Shown here piece by piece: positions 34,487 to 43,206 of a stretch of 64,000 bases of DNA. The translations under genes were made by a program, and so were the position numbers. The notes below the pieces were generated by a model. It was not told the DNA's origin. It saw only the letters and a program-made list of their open reading frames with translations, and made no database searches. Each line of letters starts with the position of its first letter. Within the stretch, counting starts at the first letter, position 1. Source of the DNA: Collinsella sp. 4_8_47FAA (lineage in GTDB: Bacteria; Actinomycetota; Coriobacteriia; Coriobacteriales; Coriobacteriaceae); assembly GCF_000763055.1 (NCBI RefSeq), contig NZ_KN214139.1, positions 35,670 to 99,669 of the forward strand. Reading direction: 5' to 3'.

Positions 34487-35407
34487 CTATGCTTTCGTGT
34501 TGGCGCGCGACAGGTCGCGATGGGAAATACTCACGTGATACTGGGCACCTTCTAAATAACGTGCCGTGGCCTCGGCGATGGCAACGCTGCGGTGTTGACC
34601 GCCCGTGCAGCCGATGGCAATAGAAAGCTGTGGCTTGCCCTCCGCGATATAGCCGGGCATGACCGTATCGAGCAGCTGCGTCCAGGCCTTCCAGAACTCC
34701 TGGGTCTTAGGATGGTCCAGAACAAAGTCGGAGACTTTCTTATCGAGACCGGTCATGGTGCGCATCTCGGGATCGTAGAACGGATTGGGCAGGAAGCGGA
34801 CGTCGATCATAATGTCCGCCTCGACGGGCATGCCGTGCTTAAAGCCAAACGAGAACACGTGAACGTCCATGAGCTGCTGGTCGGACAGCTCGGAGAACGC
34901 CATGCGCAATTTGTTGCGCAGGGCAGAGGTGCGCAGGCGGCTCGTGTCGATGATCATATCGGCTCGATCGCGCACGCCCTGCAGCTGCAGGCGCTCGCGC
35001 TGAATCGCATCGGCCGTAGTCTCTCCCGGCTTGGCAATGGGGTGGCGGCGGCGGTTTTCGCTATAACGACGGATCAGCACCTCGTCAGAGGCCTCGAGAA
35101 ACACGATGTCACAGCTCATCTCGCGCTCCTCGAGCGCGGCAACGGCATCGAGCAGTTCATCGAACAAACCCTGGCTGCGCAGGTCGCAGGTGACGGCAAG
35201 ATGTCTGCCCACGCCCGTATTGATGCCGACGAGTTCGGCAAGCTGGGCGATGAGACGTGGAGGCAAGTTGTCGATGCAAAAGTAGCCCATGTCCTCAAAC
35301 ACATGCATGGCCTGCGTTCGGCCCGATCCGGACATTCCGGTGATGATGACGATATCGGGGATGCGCTCCGAGCGCTCCGCCGCATCCATGGCATCTCCCT
35401 TTTGCAT
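34487..35407 (-). CDS. rapZ: RapZ/YvcJ-family nucleotide-binding protein
   Basis: The protein has 306 residues. The N-terminal P-loop domain carries GMSGSGRTQAMHVFEDMGY (about residues 24-42). Arg replaces the usual Walker A Lys, which I recall as common in actinobacterial members. The Walker B-like region is CDIVFLEASDEVLIRRYSE. The C-terminal domain has SFGFKHGMP, DVRFLPNPF and AIGCTGGQHRSVAIAE, the putative metabolite-binding part. In E. coli RapZ controls GlcN6P supply through small RNAs; in Gram-positives its role is unclear. Two starts are possible (35407 with AGGAGG, or 18 bases downstream). A nanE-K-A operon that makes amino sugars lies next to it on the same strand. Confidence 0.93.
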   Translation of the reverse strand: MQKGDAMDAAERSERIPDIVIITGMSGSGRTQAMHVFEDMGYFCIDNLPPRLIAQLAELVGINTGVGRHLAVTCDLRSQGLFDELLDAVAALEEREMSCDIVFLEASDEVLIRRYSENRRRHPIAKPGETTADAIQRERLQLQGVRDRADMIIDTSRLRTSALRNKLRMAFSELSDQQLMDVHVFSFGFKHGMPVEADIMIDVRFLPNPFYDPEMRTMTGLDKKVSDFVLDHPKTQEFWKAWTQLLDTVMPGYIAEGKPQLSIAIGCTGGQHRSVAIAEATARYLEGAQYHVSISHRDLSRANTKA

Positions 35408-35505
35408 GTGTGCCTCCTAAAACAAGCGCGGGACCCGGCCAGCGGATCCCGCGCGATCAATTGCCTTTATTGAGTATACCGCCCCAAGCGGATACGAGGC
35501 CTGTC

Positions 35506-36192
35506 TTACGCCTCAAGCGCAGCCTTGAACCAACTTGTAATACTCGTGGGGTGCGTAATGGCAGTGCCTACGACAACTGCCCAGGCGCCCGCATCGATCG
35601 CGGCGCGGGCCTCCTCGGGCGTGTGCACGCGGCCCTCGCAGATGATGGGAAGACCGGGGAATTCCTCGGTCGCCTGACGCAGGAGCGGCAGATCAGGGCC
35701 ATCGGCCATGGTGCAGTCGATGGCGGCGACACCGTGAGAAAGCGTAGTGGATACCAGGTCAAAGCCCATATCAACCGCACGGCGAATGTCCTCGATGGTG
35801 GCACAATCCGCCATCAGGAGCACGCCCTCCTCGTGCAGCGGACGGAAGGTGTCCTCGACGGTCTTGCCATCGGGACGTGGGCGATCAGTGGCATCAATTG
35901 CCACGATATCGGCACCGGCGGCAACGCAGGCGCGAGCATGGCGCAGCGTCGGCGTGATGTAGACGCCCTCGTGCCCATCCTTCCACAGGCCGATAACAGG
36001 AACCTCACAGCGACCCTTAATGGCGGCAATGTCGGCAAGGCCTTGGCAGCGAATGGCGGCGGCGCCGCCAAGCTCGCAGGCGCGAGACATTTGAGCCATG
36101 GTCTCGGGCGTACGAAGCGGCTCGCCCATATAGGCCTGAACGCTCACGACGAGCTTGCCCTTCAGGGACTGGATCAAAGGATCAACGGTCAT
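35506..36192 (-). CDS. nanE: N-acetylmannosamine-6-phosphate 2-epimerase
   Basis: NanE turns ManNAc-6-P into GlcNAc-6-P, the exit of the sialic-acid pathway into amino-sugar metabolism. The 228-residue TIM barrel begins with GKLVVSVQAYMGEPLRTPE. It has PVIGLWKDGHEGVYITPT with a catalytic-type Lys, IVAIDATDRPRPDG, and ICEGRVHTPEEARAAIDAGAWAVVVGTAITHP at the phosphate site. The ATG at 36192 is chosen by fit to the family. It is the last gene of the sialic-acid operon, separated from nanK by a long inverted repeat. Confidence 0.93.
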   Translation of the reverse strand: MTVDPLIQSLKGKLVVSVQAYMGEPLRTPETMAQMSRACELGGAAAIRCQGLADIAAIKGRCEVPVIGLWKDGHEGVYITPTLRHARACVAAGADIVAIDATDRPRPDGKTVEDTFRPLHEEGVLLMADCATIEDIRRAVDMGFDLVSTTLSHGVAAIDCTMADGPDLPLLRQATEEFPGLPIICEGRVHTPEEARAAIDAGAWAVVVGTAITHPTSITSWFKAALEA

Positions 36193-36217
36193 GTTCGACT
36201 CAACCTTTCTCAAAACA

Positions 36218-36315
36218 GCCTTCTGAGACACCGCACCTTGACGTTCAAACCGTCGCTCGCGTACCGAACTACGCTTCGCTCCTCTTTCACGTCAATCTGC
36301 GGCACCTCAGAAGGC
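36218..36315 (-). repeat. Imperfect long hairpin between nanK and nanE
   Basis: Arms of 27 bases (36218-36244 and 36289-36315) match at about 20 positions, including GCCTTCTGAG and ACGTCAA. The middle contains GCGTA/TACGC. On the minus strand the right side is followed by TGTTTTG, so it might act as a partial terminator. It starts 17 bases past the nanK stop. Confidence 0.65.
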
Positions 36316-36332
36316 CCACTTGGTAGTTATGT

Positions 36333-37298
36333 TTACTTCAACGACGCAAGAAGGTGTTCGGCGGCACCGATGAGCGGCGCGTCGCCCTCCAGAGACCCGA
36401 TGAGAATCGGCGTGTCTTGAAGCGGATCGAGCGCCTGGCTGGCATAGCCCTCGTGCACCGAATCCTTCCACGTCTGCGAACGCCAATCGGGACCCTGGTG
36501 AATCACGCCGCCCGAAAGCACGATGACCTCGGGATCCAAGATGTTGGCAAGCGAGCCCAAGCTGGCGCCCAGCGCAAAGCCGGCGTCATGGATGACCTCG
36601 GTCGCCTTTGCGTCGCCCGCACGGCACAGGTCGTTCACGTCGCGACCGACCGAAGGACGGCTGGGGTCGACGCGACCAAAGCGCTCATCGTACATACGAC
36701 CAATGGAAGTGCCGGAAGCAACCGACTCAAGATGACCGGAACGTCCACAGGCGCAGGGAATGCCAGCGGCAGCCGAGCACTCGATGTGGCCCATATGACC
36801 GGCAGCACCATGGAAGCCCTGCATCACACGGCCGTTCTCGACATATGCGCCGCCGATGCCCGTGCCGATGCCCAAGCACAAAACGGAGAACTTGCCTTTG
36901 CCGACGCCCCAGTGGGCCTCGCCCAGAGCATGAGCCTGCACGTCGCCCACCACGGCAACGGGGAGACCAAGGTCCTCGCGCAGACGCGGCCCCAACTGAA
37001 CGCCGGACCAGCCGGGCATGATCTCGTTGGCATACGCGATGGCGCCCGTCTTGGGATCGACGACGCCTGCGGCACCGATACCGACACCGAGAACCTCGAC
37101 ATCGGGATTCGCCTCAAGAGCGGCCTTGATGGACGCCTCGATACGCTGGAAGACGGCCTCGCCGCCCTCCTGGGCCTCAGTAGGAACCTCGGCCTCAAAT
37201 ACGGGATGGGGCACGCTGCCGTCAGCCGGGTACTCCATAATGGCGGTCGCGATCTTAGTTCCGCCGATGTCGACAGAGCAGACGTACTTGTTCTCCAT
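36333..37298 (-). CDS. nanK: ROK-family kinase, probable N-acetylmannosamine kinase
   Basis: The 321-residue kinase has the ROK phosphate-binding start CSVDIGGTKIATAI. Next come LGVGIGAAGVVDPKTG, CLGIGTGIGGAYVENG, and the zinc motif GHIECSAAAGIPCACGRSGHLE with the HxxC/CxCGxxG pattern. Its place between nanA and nanE indicates that it phosphorylates ManNAc; glucose or another hexose cannot be excluded by sequence. The ATG at 37298 has AAGGAG 7 bases upstream. Long hairpins lie both before and after it in the transcript. Confidence 0.88.
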   Translation of the reverse strand: MENKYVCSVDIGGTKIATAIMEYPADGSVPHPVFEAEVPTEAQEGGEAVFQRIEASIKAALEANPDVEVLGVGIGAAGVVDPKTGAIAYANEIMPGWSGVQLGPRLREDLGLPVAVVGDVQAHALGEAHWGVGKGKFSVLCLGIGTGIGGAYVENGRVMQGFHGAAGHMGHIECSAAAGIPCACGRSGHLESVASGTSIGRMYDERFGRVDPSRPSVGRDVNDLCRAGDAKATEVIHDAGFALGASLGSLANILDPEVIVLSGGVIHQGPDWRSQTWKDSVHEGYASQALDPLQDTPILIGSLEGDAPLIGAAEHLLASLK

Positions 37299-37370
37299 GT
37301 CGTTCTCCTTAGGAGATAAAAACAACTACAGGAAATGAAGGCGGTGTTATCGCCGCAGCATGATAAAGGT

Positions 37371-37465
37371 TTCCCAGGTGCCCGAGGTTGGGGTGAAAGT
37401 GGTCGGGCGTTGACCTAATGGGTCACGCCCGACCACTTGAGCCCCAAGATCGGGTGCCTGGGGAA
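37371..37465 (-). repeat. Nested long hairpin between nanA and nanK
   Basis: The outer arms (37371-37393 and 37442-37465, TTCCCAGGTGCCCGA and its inverse with mismatches) enclose a near-perfect inner stem. AGTGGTCGGGCGT (37398-37410) pairs with 37425-37437 and continues into GACC/GGTC. It begins 3 bases past the nanA stop codon. It is far longer than a normal terminator and lacks a U-run. Confidence 0.8.
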
Positions 37466-37468
37466 TCT

Positions 37469-38389
37469 TTACAGGAGACCGTTGTCCTGGAGGACCTTCT
37501 TAATCGCCTCGACATTCTCGCCGGTCATGGCCTTCACCGGGCGCGGCATGGTCGGGCTGTCGAAGATGCCCATGAGGTTCATAGCGGTCTTGAAGGCGCC
37601 GACGCCACCGGCATAGCCCTGGACGCCCGAGGTGACGTCCCAGATGTGCGAAATCTCATTGAGACGATCCTGCTCAGCCTTGACGGTAGCCCAGTCACCA
37701 GCCTGAGCGGCCTTCCACTGACGCACGTAGCCCTCGGGCTCAACGTTAGCGAGACCCGGGACGGAACCGTCGGCGCCACCGAGGTAAGCGCCGTCGACAA
37801 CAACCTCGTGACCGGTGAGGATGCTCATCGGATGGCCGTTCTTCTCGTTCTCCTGAACGAGGTAGCGGAACGAGATGTCATCGCCCGAGGAATCCTTGAC
37901 GCCGGCCAGGACGCCCTCGGCACCGAGCTTGGCAAGGAGCTTCCAGGGGAGCTTGGTGTGGACGCAGACGGGAATATCATAGGCAAAGATGGGCAGGTCG
38001 AGCTCCTCGTGAAGGATGCGGAAGTGCTCCTCGACCTCGGTCATGCCCTGCAGGGCATAGAACGGGCAGGTGGCGACAAGCGCGTCGGCACCCAGCTCCT
38101 GAGCGACCTTACCGTGCTCGATCATGCGCTCGGTCTCGGTGTCGATGATGCCGACCAGAACAGGAACGCGGTGGTCGACGATGCGCACGGCCTCGGCGAT
38201 GATCTGACGGCGGCGCTCGTCGGTGGAGAAGACGACCTCGCCCGAAGAGCCCAGGAAGAACAGGCCATCGACGCCGGCATCGATCATGCGGTTGATGCTG
38301 CGCTCAAAGGAGGCAACATCGAGCTGGTGGTCTTCGGTATCGGGAACAACGACGGGAGGGATAACGCCGGTGAATTTCTGAGTTGCCAC
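37469..38389 (-). CDS. nanA: N-acetylneuraminate lyase (DapA/NanA-family aldolase)
   Basis: The 306-residue class I aldolase cleaves sialic acid to ManNAc and pyruvate. The family marks are the GSSGE motif (SSGEVVFSTDERR), the proton-relay Tyr in VATCPFYALQG, and the Schiff-base Lys in VLAGVKDSSGDD. The sequence alone does not fully separate NanA from other DapA-family enzymes; the adjoining nanK, nanE and transporter genes decide it. The GTG at 38389 has AAGGAG 6 bases upstream and gives the usual N-terminus (ATQKFTGVIPPVVVP). Confidence 0.88.
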   Translation of the reverse strand: MATQKFTGVIPPVVVPDTEDHQLDVASFERSINRMIDAGVDGLFFLGSSGEVVFSTDERRRQIIAEAVRIVDHRVPVLVGIIDTETERMIEHGKVAQELGADALVATCPFYALQGMTEVEEHFRILHEELDLPIFAYDIPVCVHTKLPWKLLAKLGAEGVLAGVKDSSGDDISFRYLVQENEKNGHPMSILTGHEVVVDGAYLGGADGSVPGLANVEPEGYVRQWKAAQAGDWATVKAEQDRLNEISHIWDVTSGVQGYAGGVGAFKTAMNLMGIFDSPTMPRPVKAMTGENVEAIKKVLQDNGLL

Positions 38390-38457
38390 AAGAATCTCCT
38401 TAGTTGTCTGGCGGGCGGCCCTATGCCGCCCACTCTTGTTGGCAGTGTCCAGGCCGT

Positions 38458-39309
38458 CTAGGCCAAAGAACACGGGTAGAACGTTTGGTTAAAGAAGTCG
38501 ACGACTTCGTTTTCGAACGCATTGATGCGCTCATGAGCGTATTTGGCATAAATGATATGCCTCCGGTCACACTCAAGACCGTTGAATACGGCAAGCTGGC
38601 CCTTGGGATCGCTCACGGCATCCATGAGCGATGTGCCCATGAGCACCGATCCGCGCACCCGAGACGACAGAGCCTCGAGGCCACCGGGAATTGGATTGGC
38701 AACCGCCGTGCAGGCAAGGCCCCGCTCGTCCAGAGCAGAAACCGCCAGCGCGACTCCACCGCCAAGGCCCTCGCCCCATGCAAAGATGCGGTCGGGGTCC
38801 ATGCCATCAAGATTGCGCGCGACCTTCGCCAGCGCGCAGCCCCAACGGACGCGCCTGACAAAAGCGGGCGAAGCAATCCCCCGCTGCAGGTCGTCCGCAC
38901 CAGCAACATCGTCATCCAGCGCGAGGACGGCATACCCCATGGCGGCAAATCTCGTCATGTGATGCCAGCCGCGCACAGGCCGATCGATGTCGTGGAACAT
39001 CAGGCACAGCGGCACACGCTCAGATACTCGGGCACGACCAACAGGCTCAATCAAACGAGCGTGGACCGCATCGTCACCGAGTTCAAAGGAAACCTCCGAG
39101 TAACGGGCGCAGAGGTTAACAAAGTCAATCGCCGTAATGGCCAGGCCTTGAATCTCAAGATTCGAAGCGCATGTCTCTAAATCAGAAATATCTGCTTGGA
39201 CATCACCGTGCCAGTCCCGATATTCTGCGAGCCTTGACGAAACCGTTCCAGGAATTCCCACGAGCCCGGGGACTATCAGCTCGTCAACATTGCTCTCGCA
39301 CTTAGACAT
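38458..39309 (-). CDS. AXE1-family esterase paralogue lacking the catalytic serine
   Basis: The 283-residue protein aligns along its length with the intact esterase encoded just upstream in the operon. At the nucleophile elbow it reads WGEGLGGG (about residues 178-185) where the neighbour has NGASQGGG, so Gly stands in place of Ser. The Asp (GTSLMDAV) and His (KYAHERIN) regions are kept. It is shorter by about 40 residues. Its ATG lies 8 bases inside the end of the first esterase with GGAGG upstream, so both are translated together. Full length, an intact frame and a good ribosome site argue against random decay. It may be a regulatory or binding partner of the first. Confidence 0.8.
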   Translation of the reverse strand: MSKCESNVDELIVPGLVGIPGTVSSRLAEYRDWHGDVQADISDLETCASNLEIQGLAITAIDFVNLCARYSEVSFELGDDAVHARLIEPVGRARVSERVPLCLMFHDIDRPVRGWHHMTRFAAMGYAVLALDDDVAGADDLQRGIASPAFVRRVRWGCALAKVARNLDGMDPDRIFAWGEGLGGGVALAVSALDERGLACTAVANPIPGGLEALSSRVRGSVLMGTSLMDAVSDPKGQLAVFNGLECDRRHIIYAKYAHERINAFENEVVDFFNQTFYPCSLA

Positions 39310-40279
39310 GATCCTCCCCTCCCTCGCAGAAAAACGAAATGATCAGATCATCAAAGTCCTGAATCTCCTCGTGGCCAAAACCTTCAAAGAACTCATGACG
39401 CTTTTCACAGGTCAGGTTGTTGTAGACCGCAAACTGCGTCGCCGGCGGACAGACGATATCGGCTGTGCCCGTGCCAAACAGAACGGGGCATTTGACCATG
39501 GGGGCAAAGTTCTTGGAATCGAAGTACGCCAGCTTGGCATAGGCTTCCTCGATACGAGTCGAGTCCTCGTCAAACCAACGCGACCAATAGCGCAGACCCT
39601 CGTAGGCAATATCGTCGGCGTCCAGATCCCAAACCAGGCGGAAGTCCGATAAGAAGGGGTAGAGGATGGCCGCGCGGTCAACCAAATCGCTATTGAGCGC
39701 GCAGGTCGCAATACCCAAACCGCCGCCCTGCGATGCGCCGTTCACATACACGCGGGTAAGATCGATGCCCTCGAGCTCGCGAACGATACGGCACAGAATG
39801 CGGATATCCTGGTGCAAGCGGACATAGTAGAGATTGGCCGGGTCGCCGTCGATACCGGCGGCGATATGGCCCGCGACCGTCGTGCCCTCAAATCCACCAA
39901 TATCCTCGGAGGGGCCACCCTGGCCGGGGCAGTCGAGAGCAATGAGCGCCATGCCCATGCCCGCAAACGACGCCTGCTCAAACCAGCTGCGGCTCGCACC
40001 CGGATATCCATGGAACTGAAGCACCAGCGGCATGGGCTCCTCCGAGACCGGCTTGAGGTACTTGGCATGCAGGCGTGCACCACACATGCCGGTATACCAG
40101 AGGTCGAAAAACCGACAGGTCGCGGAATCCGCAACCGAAGCCGCCTCGATCGCGTAGTCGAGCTCGACGGTGTCGGCCTCGGCCATACGATCCTTCCAAA
40201 AGAGATCGAAATCCGATGGACGGGGCATAGCGCCTCGATATTCACCAAATTGCTGTTGTAGCTCTTGAGCACTTGGCAT
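39302..40279 (-). CDS. Acetyl-xylan-esterase-family (AXE1) deacetylase, intact
   Basis: The 325-residue alpha/beta-hydrolase matches the AXE1/cephalosporin-C deacetylase family. The oxyanion region is LQFHGYPGASRSWFE. The nucleophile elbow is VNGASQGGGLG with S183. The Asp follows in GTGTADIVCPP and the His in EGFGHEEIQ. A start at the ATG 40279 is used; its ribosome site is weak. The sialic-acid operon context suggests it removes O-acetyl groups from sialic acids before NanA; an AXE1-type esterase also accompanies the nan region of Streptococcus pneumoniae. No signal peptide is seen, so it acts after uptake. Confidence 0.85.
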   Translation of the reverse strand: MPSAQELQQQFGEYRGAMPRPSDFDLFWKDRMAEADTVELDYAIEAASVADSATCRFFDLWYTGMCGARLHAKYLKPVSEEPMPLVLQFHGYPGASRSWFEQASFAGMGMALIALDCPGQGGPSEDIGGFEGTTVAGHIAAGIDGDPANLYYVRLHQDIRILCRIVRELEGIDLTRVYVNGASQGGGLGIATCALNSDLVDRAAILYPFLSDFRLVWDLDADDIAYEGLRYWSRWFDEDSTRIEEAYAKLAYFDSKNFAPMVKCPVLFGTGTADIVCPPATQFAVYNNLTCEKRHEFFEGFGHEEIQDFDDLIISFFCEGGEDHV

Positions 40280-40359
40280 GGCTCGTGAACCCAACCTTTC
40301 GAAATCGCAACGGAGGTGCGCCCGGCAAGGGAACCGGGCGCACGGGAGGGAAAGCGAGG

Positions 40360-41187
40360 CTACTCGCCGAGCTTGGGATGCAGCAGCGACGGCGCAGCGC
40401 CGAGCAGCATCTTGGTGTAGGGGTCCTGAGGGTGCTGGAAGACCTGCTTGGCCTCGCCATGCTCGACGATCTTGCCGCCATTCATAACGATGATGTCGTC
40501 AGAGATATAGCGGACCGTCTGGATGTCATGGCTGATGAACACCATGGCCAGGCCGAGCTCCTTCTTAAGGTCGGTCAACAGGTTCAGAATCTGTGCGCGG
40601 ACCGAAACGTCCAGAGCCGAGGTGGGCTCGTCGGCGATGATGGCATCGGGGTTCAGCGACAGGGCACGGGCAATTGCGACGCGCTGACGCTGGCCGCCCG
40701 AAAGCTGACCGGGAAGAACCTCGGCGGCGGAGCTGGGCAGACCGGTGAGCTCCAGGAGCTCCTTGACGCGCTTCTCCTGCTCGGCCTCGGTACCCAGGTT
40801 GTGGACGCGCATGGGGTCGAGCAGCTGCTCGCGAACGACCATGCGGGGATTGAGCGCCGTGGCCGGGTTCTGGAACACGACCGAGATGACGCGACCCATG
40901 TGGCGACGGTCCTCGGCGGTACGTTTGGTAACGTCCTTGCCCTTAAAGTAGACCTTGCCGCTCGTAGGGGCCTGCAGGCCGCACATGACGTTGGCGGTGG
41001 TGGACTTACCGCAACCGGACTCGCCGACGATGCCGATGGTCTGTCCGGGCATGAGCTTAATCGTTACACCCTGGACGGCGTGAACCAGGTTGGGGTGCAG
41101 AATCGAGCCGGTACGGGTCCTAAAGGTGACGTGGACGTCATCAAGGAAGATGATCGGCTCGACGCCGTTGACTGCGGTCTCGCTCAT
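40360..41187 (-). CDS. ABC transporter ATP-binding protein, OppF/DppF type (sialic-acid operon)
   Basis: The 275-residue protein has Walker A GESGCGKSTT, Q-loop VVFQNPATALNPRM, signature SGGQRQRVAIARA, Walker B IIADEPTSALD and the H-loop FISHDIQTV. It lacks the long Cys-containing C-terminal extension of the other OppF in this window. It starts the base after the fused permease-ATPase gene stops and pairs with that ATPase half. Peptide-type ABC importers of this kind (Sat/Sia systems) transport sialic acid in some bacteria. Confidence 0.9.
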   Translation of the reverse strand: MSETAVNGVEPIIFLDDVHVTFRTRTGSILHPNLVHAVQGVTIKLMPGQTIGIVGESGCGKSTTANVMCGLQAPTSGKVYFKGKDVTKRTAEDRRHMGRVISVVFQNPATALNPRMVVREQLLDPMRVHNLGTEAEQEKRVKELLELTGLPSSAAEVLPGQLSGGQRQRVAIARALSLNPDAIIADEPTSALDVSVRAQILNLLTDLKKELGLAMVFISHDIQTVRYISDDIIVMNGGKIVEHGEAKQVFQHPQDPYTKMLLGAAPSLLHPKLGE

Positions 41188-43203
41188 CTACATCACCTCC
41201 GCGTGAGGGGTCAAACCATTTGCCTTGAGCACCTCGTCGGGGAGCTCGGAATAGAAGTGCTCGGTACCGGGCACGCGCTTGAAGACCGGACGGGTGTCCA
41301 GGCCAATACGCGGATGGCTCGAGCGGGGCGCGAAGCGATCGCCCTTGGGGAAATCGCGCGGGCTCGGAACGGCGCCGGGCACCTGGTGCAGGCGACCCGA
41401 ACCGCTCTCGATGGACAGAACGGAACCCAGAAGACCGCGGGTGTACTCGTGGATCGGGTTGGTGAGCAGCTCCTTGGTGGGTGCCTGCTCGATAACCTGG
41501 CCAGCGTACATAACCGTGATGTTATGGGCAACCTCGGCGACCAGAGCCAGGTCATGCGAAACGAAGATCATGGCAAAGCCGAGCTTGGCCTGAAGATCGT
41601 TGAGCAGCTTGATGACCTGCTTCTGGACGGTAACGTCCAGAGCGGTCGTGGGCTCGTCGCAGATGACCAGCTTGGGGTCGCGGGTAAGGGCCATAGCGAT
41701 CAGGACACGCTGACGCTGGCCGCCGGAAAGCTCGTGCGGATAGCTCTCGAGCGTGCGCTTGGGATCGAGGCCGACGAGCTCCAGGAGCTCCTCGGCGCTG
41801 CGGGTTCCGCCGCGCTTGGTGAGCTGCTTCATCTGGGCAGAGATGAGCATGGAGGGATTAAGCGAGGACAGGGCGTCCTGATAGACCATAGCGATATCGG
41901 TACCGCGCAGGCCGAACCACTCCTTCTTGCTCATCTTGAGCAGGTCACGGCCCTCCCAAAGAACCTCGCCGGAAAGATGCTCGTCATCGTCGGTCAGGCC
42001 CATGATGGCCAGCGTGGTGATGGACTTACCGCAACCGGACTCGCCCACCAGGCCCATGGTCTGACCAGGACGAACGTCAAAGTTGACATGGTCGACGACG
42101 TTGATATCACCGTGATGCTCAAACTGGATGCAGAAGTCACGGACCGAGAGAATCGGCTCAACGGACTCGTCGGGCACGTGGCGATCGTCACGCTTGAGCT
42201 CGACATCGCGCAGGGCGCCAAGGCGAGCGGAGAGGGACTGGGCCTGCTCCTTGTAGGCGCGAACGGGGTCGGAGACCAGCAGGTCGGCCTCGCGACGCTT
42301 GGAGGAATCGGTAGGATCCAGGGCAGCGGAGGGAGCGGCGGCCATGGCGTCGGTAATGCCCTCGGAGAGGATGTTGAGCGCCAGGCAGGTGATCATGATG
42401 GCCAGGCCCGGGAACAGCGCCTGCCACCAACGGCCGGCGAGCACGCCGCCGCGGGCGTCGGCGAGGATGTTGCCCCAGGTAGCGGTGGGCTCCTGGATAC
42501 CAGCGCCGATGAAGGTCAGCGAGGCCTCGAAGATGATGGCGTCGGCGACCAGGGTAACGGTGAAGACCATGATCGGGGCGATGCAGTTACGCAGAACATG
42601 CTTGATCAAAATCCACGGAGCCTTGGCGCCGGAAACGATGACCGCGCGGACATAGTCCTCGCCGTACTCGGACACGATGTTGGCGCGCACGATACGGGCA
42701 ATCTGCGGAGTGTACATAAAGCCGATGGCGAAGATGATCGACGGCACGGAGTTGCCCAGGATGGAGACAAAGACGGCCGCGAGGGCGATGCCCGGGATGG
42801 ACATGATGATGTCCAGGATACGCATGATCGTCTCGGAGACGGCCTTGCGCGAAACCGCTGCAAGGGCGCCCACGACTGAGCCGCAGACCAGAGCCATGGC
42901 AGTGGCGCCAAAGCCGATAATCAGCGAGTAACGACCACCGTAGAGCATACGCGACAGAATGTCGCGACCCTTATCGTCGGTACCGAAGATAAATCCGTTG
43001 CCGGGAGCCTGGCGAGCCGTAAAGATCTCGACCGGGCTATAGGGGGCAAGAAGGGGCGCCAGAATCGCAGTCAGGGCGACCAGCACCAGCACGACGGCGG
43101 CAATCTTAGAAGACAACGTCATCTTCTTCCAGCCACCGAGCTTGAGCCCCTTGGAGGCAGCCTTCTCGAGCTGCTCGGTTTGCTTCTCTCGAATCTTTAC
43201 CAT
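41188..43203 (-). CDS. Fused ABC permease-ATPase (DppC-DppD type)
   Basis: This protein of 671 residues joins two transporter parts. Residues 1-290 are a DppC-like permease with a cytoplasmic start, about six membrane helices, the FGTDDKGRDILSRMLYGG motif and the docking segment DYVRAVIVSGAKAPWILIKH. A charged linker (about 290-345) leads to a DppD-like ATPase (about 345-620). The ATPase has GESGCGKSIT, VYQDALSSLNPSM, SGGQRQRVLIAMA, VICDEPTTALD and FVSHDLALV. The C-terminal tail has no Cys cluster. No frameshift or stop lies at the joint. Its ATG is 3 bases from the upstream permease stop. Confidence 0.92.
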   Translation of the reverse strand: MVKIREKQTEQLEKAASKGLKLGGWKKMTLSSKIAAVVLVLVALTAILAPLLAPYSPVEIFTARQAPGNGFIFGTDDKGRDILSRMLYGGRYSLIIGFGATAMALVCGSVVGALAAVSRKAVSETIMRILDIIMSIPGIALAAVFVSILGNSVPSIIFAIGFMYTPQIARIVRANIVSEYGEDYVRAVIVSGAKAPWILIKHVLRNCIAPIMVFTVTLVADAIIFEASLTFIGAGIQEPTATWGNILADARGGVLAGRWWQALFPGLAIMITCLALNILSEGITDAMAAAPSAALDPTDSSKRREADLLVSDPVRAYKEQAQSLSARLGALRDVELKRDDRHVPDESVEPILSVRDFCIQFEHHGDINVVDHVNFDVRPGQTMGLVGESGCGKSITTLAIMGLTDDDEHLSGEVLWEGRDLLKMSKKEWFGLRGTDIAMVYQDALSSLNPSMLISAQMKQLTKRGGTRSAEELLELVGLDPKRTLESYPHELSGGQRQRVLIAMALTRDPKLVICDEPTTALDVTVQKQVIKLLNDLQAKLGFAMIFVSHDLALVAEVAHNITVMYAGQVIEQAPTKELLTNPIHEYTRGLLGSVLSIESGSGRLHQVPGAVPSPRDFPKGDRFAPRSSHPRIGLDTRPVFKRVPGTEHFYSELPDEVLKANGLTPHAEVM

Positions 43204-43206
43204 AAT

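Noticed and set aside
38458..39309. Pseudogene call for the second esterase
   Set aside because: The frame is intact, the ribosome site is good and translation is coupled; only the nucleophile is changed, so it is described as a catalytically altered paralogue.
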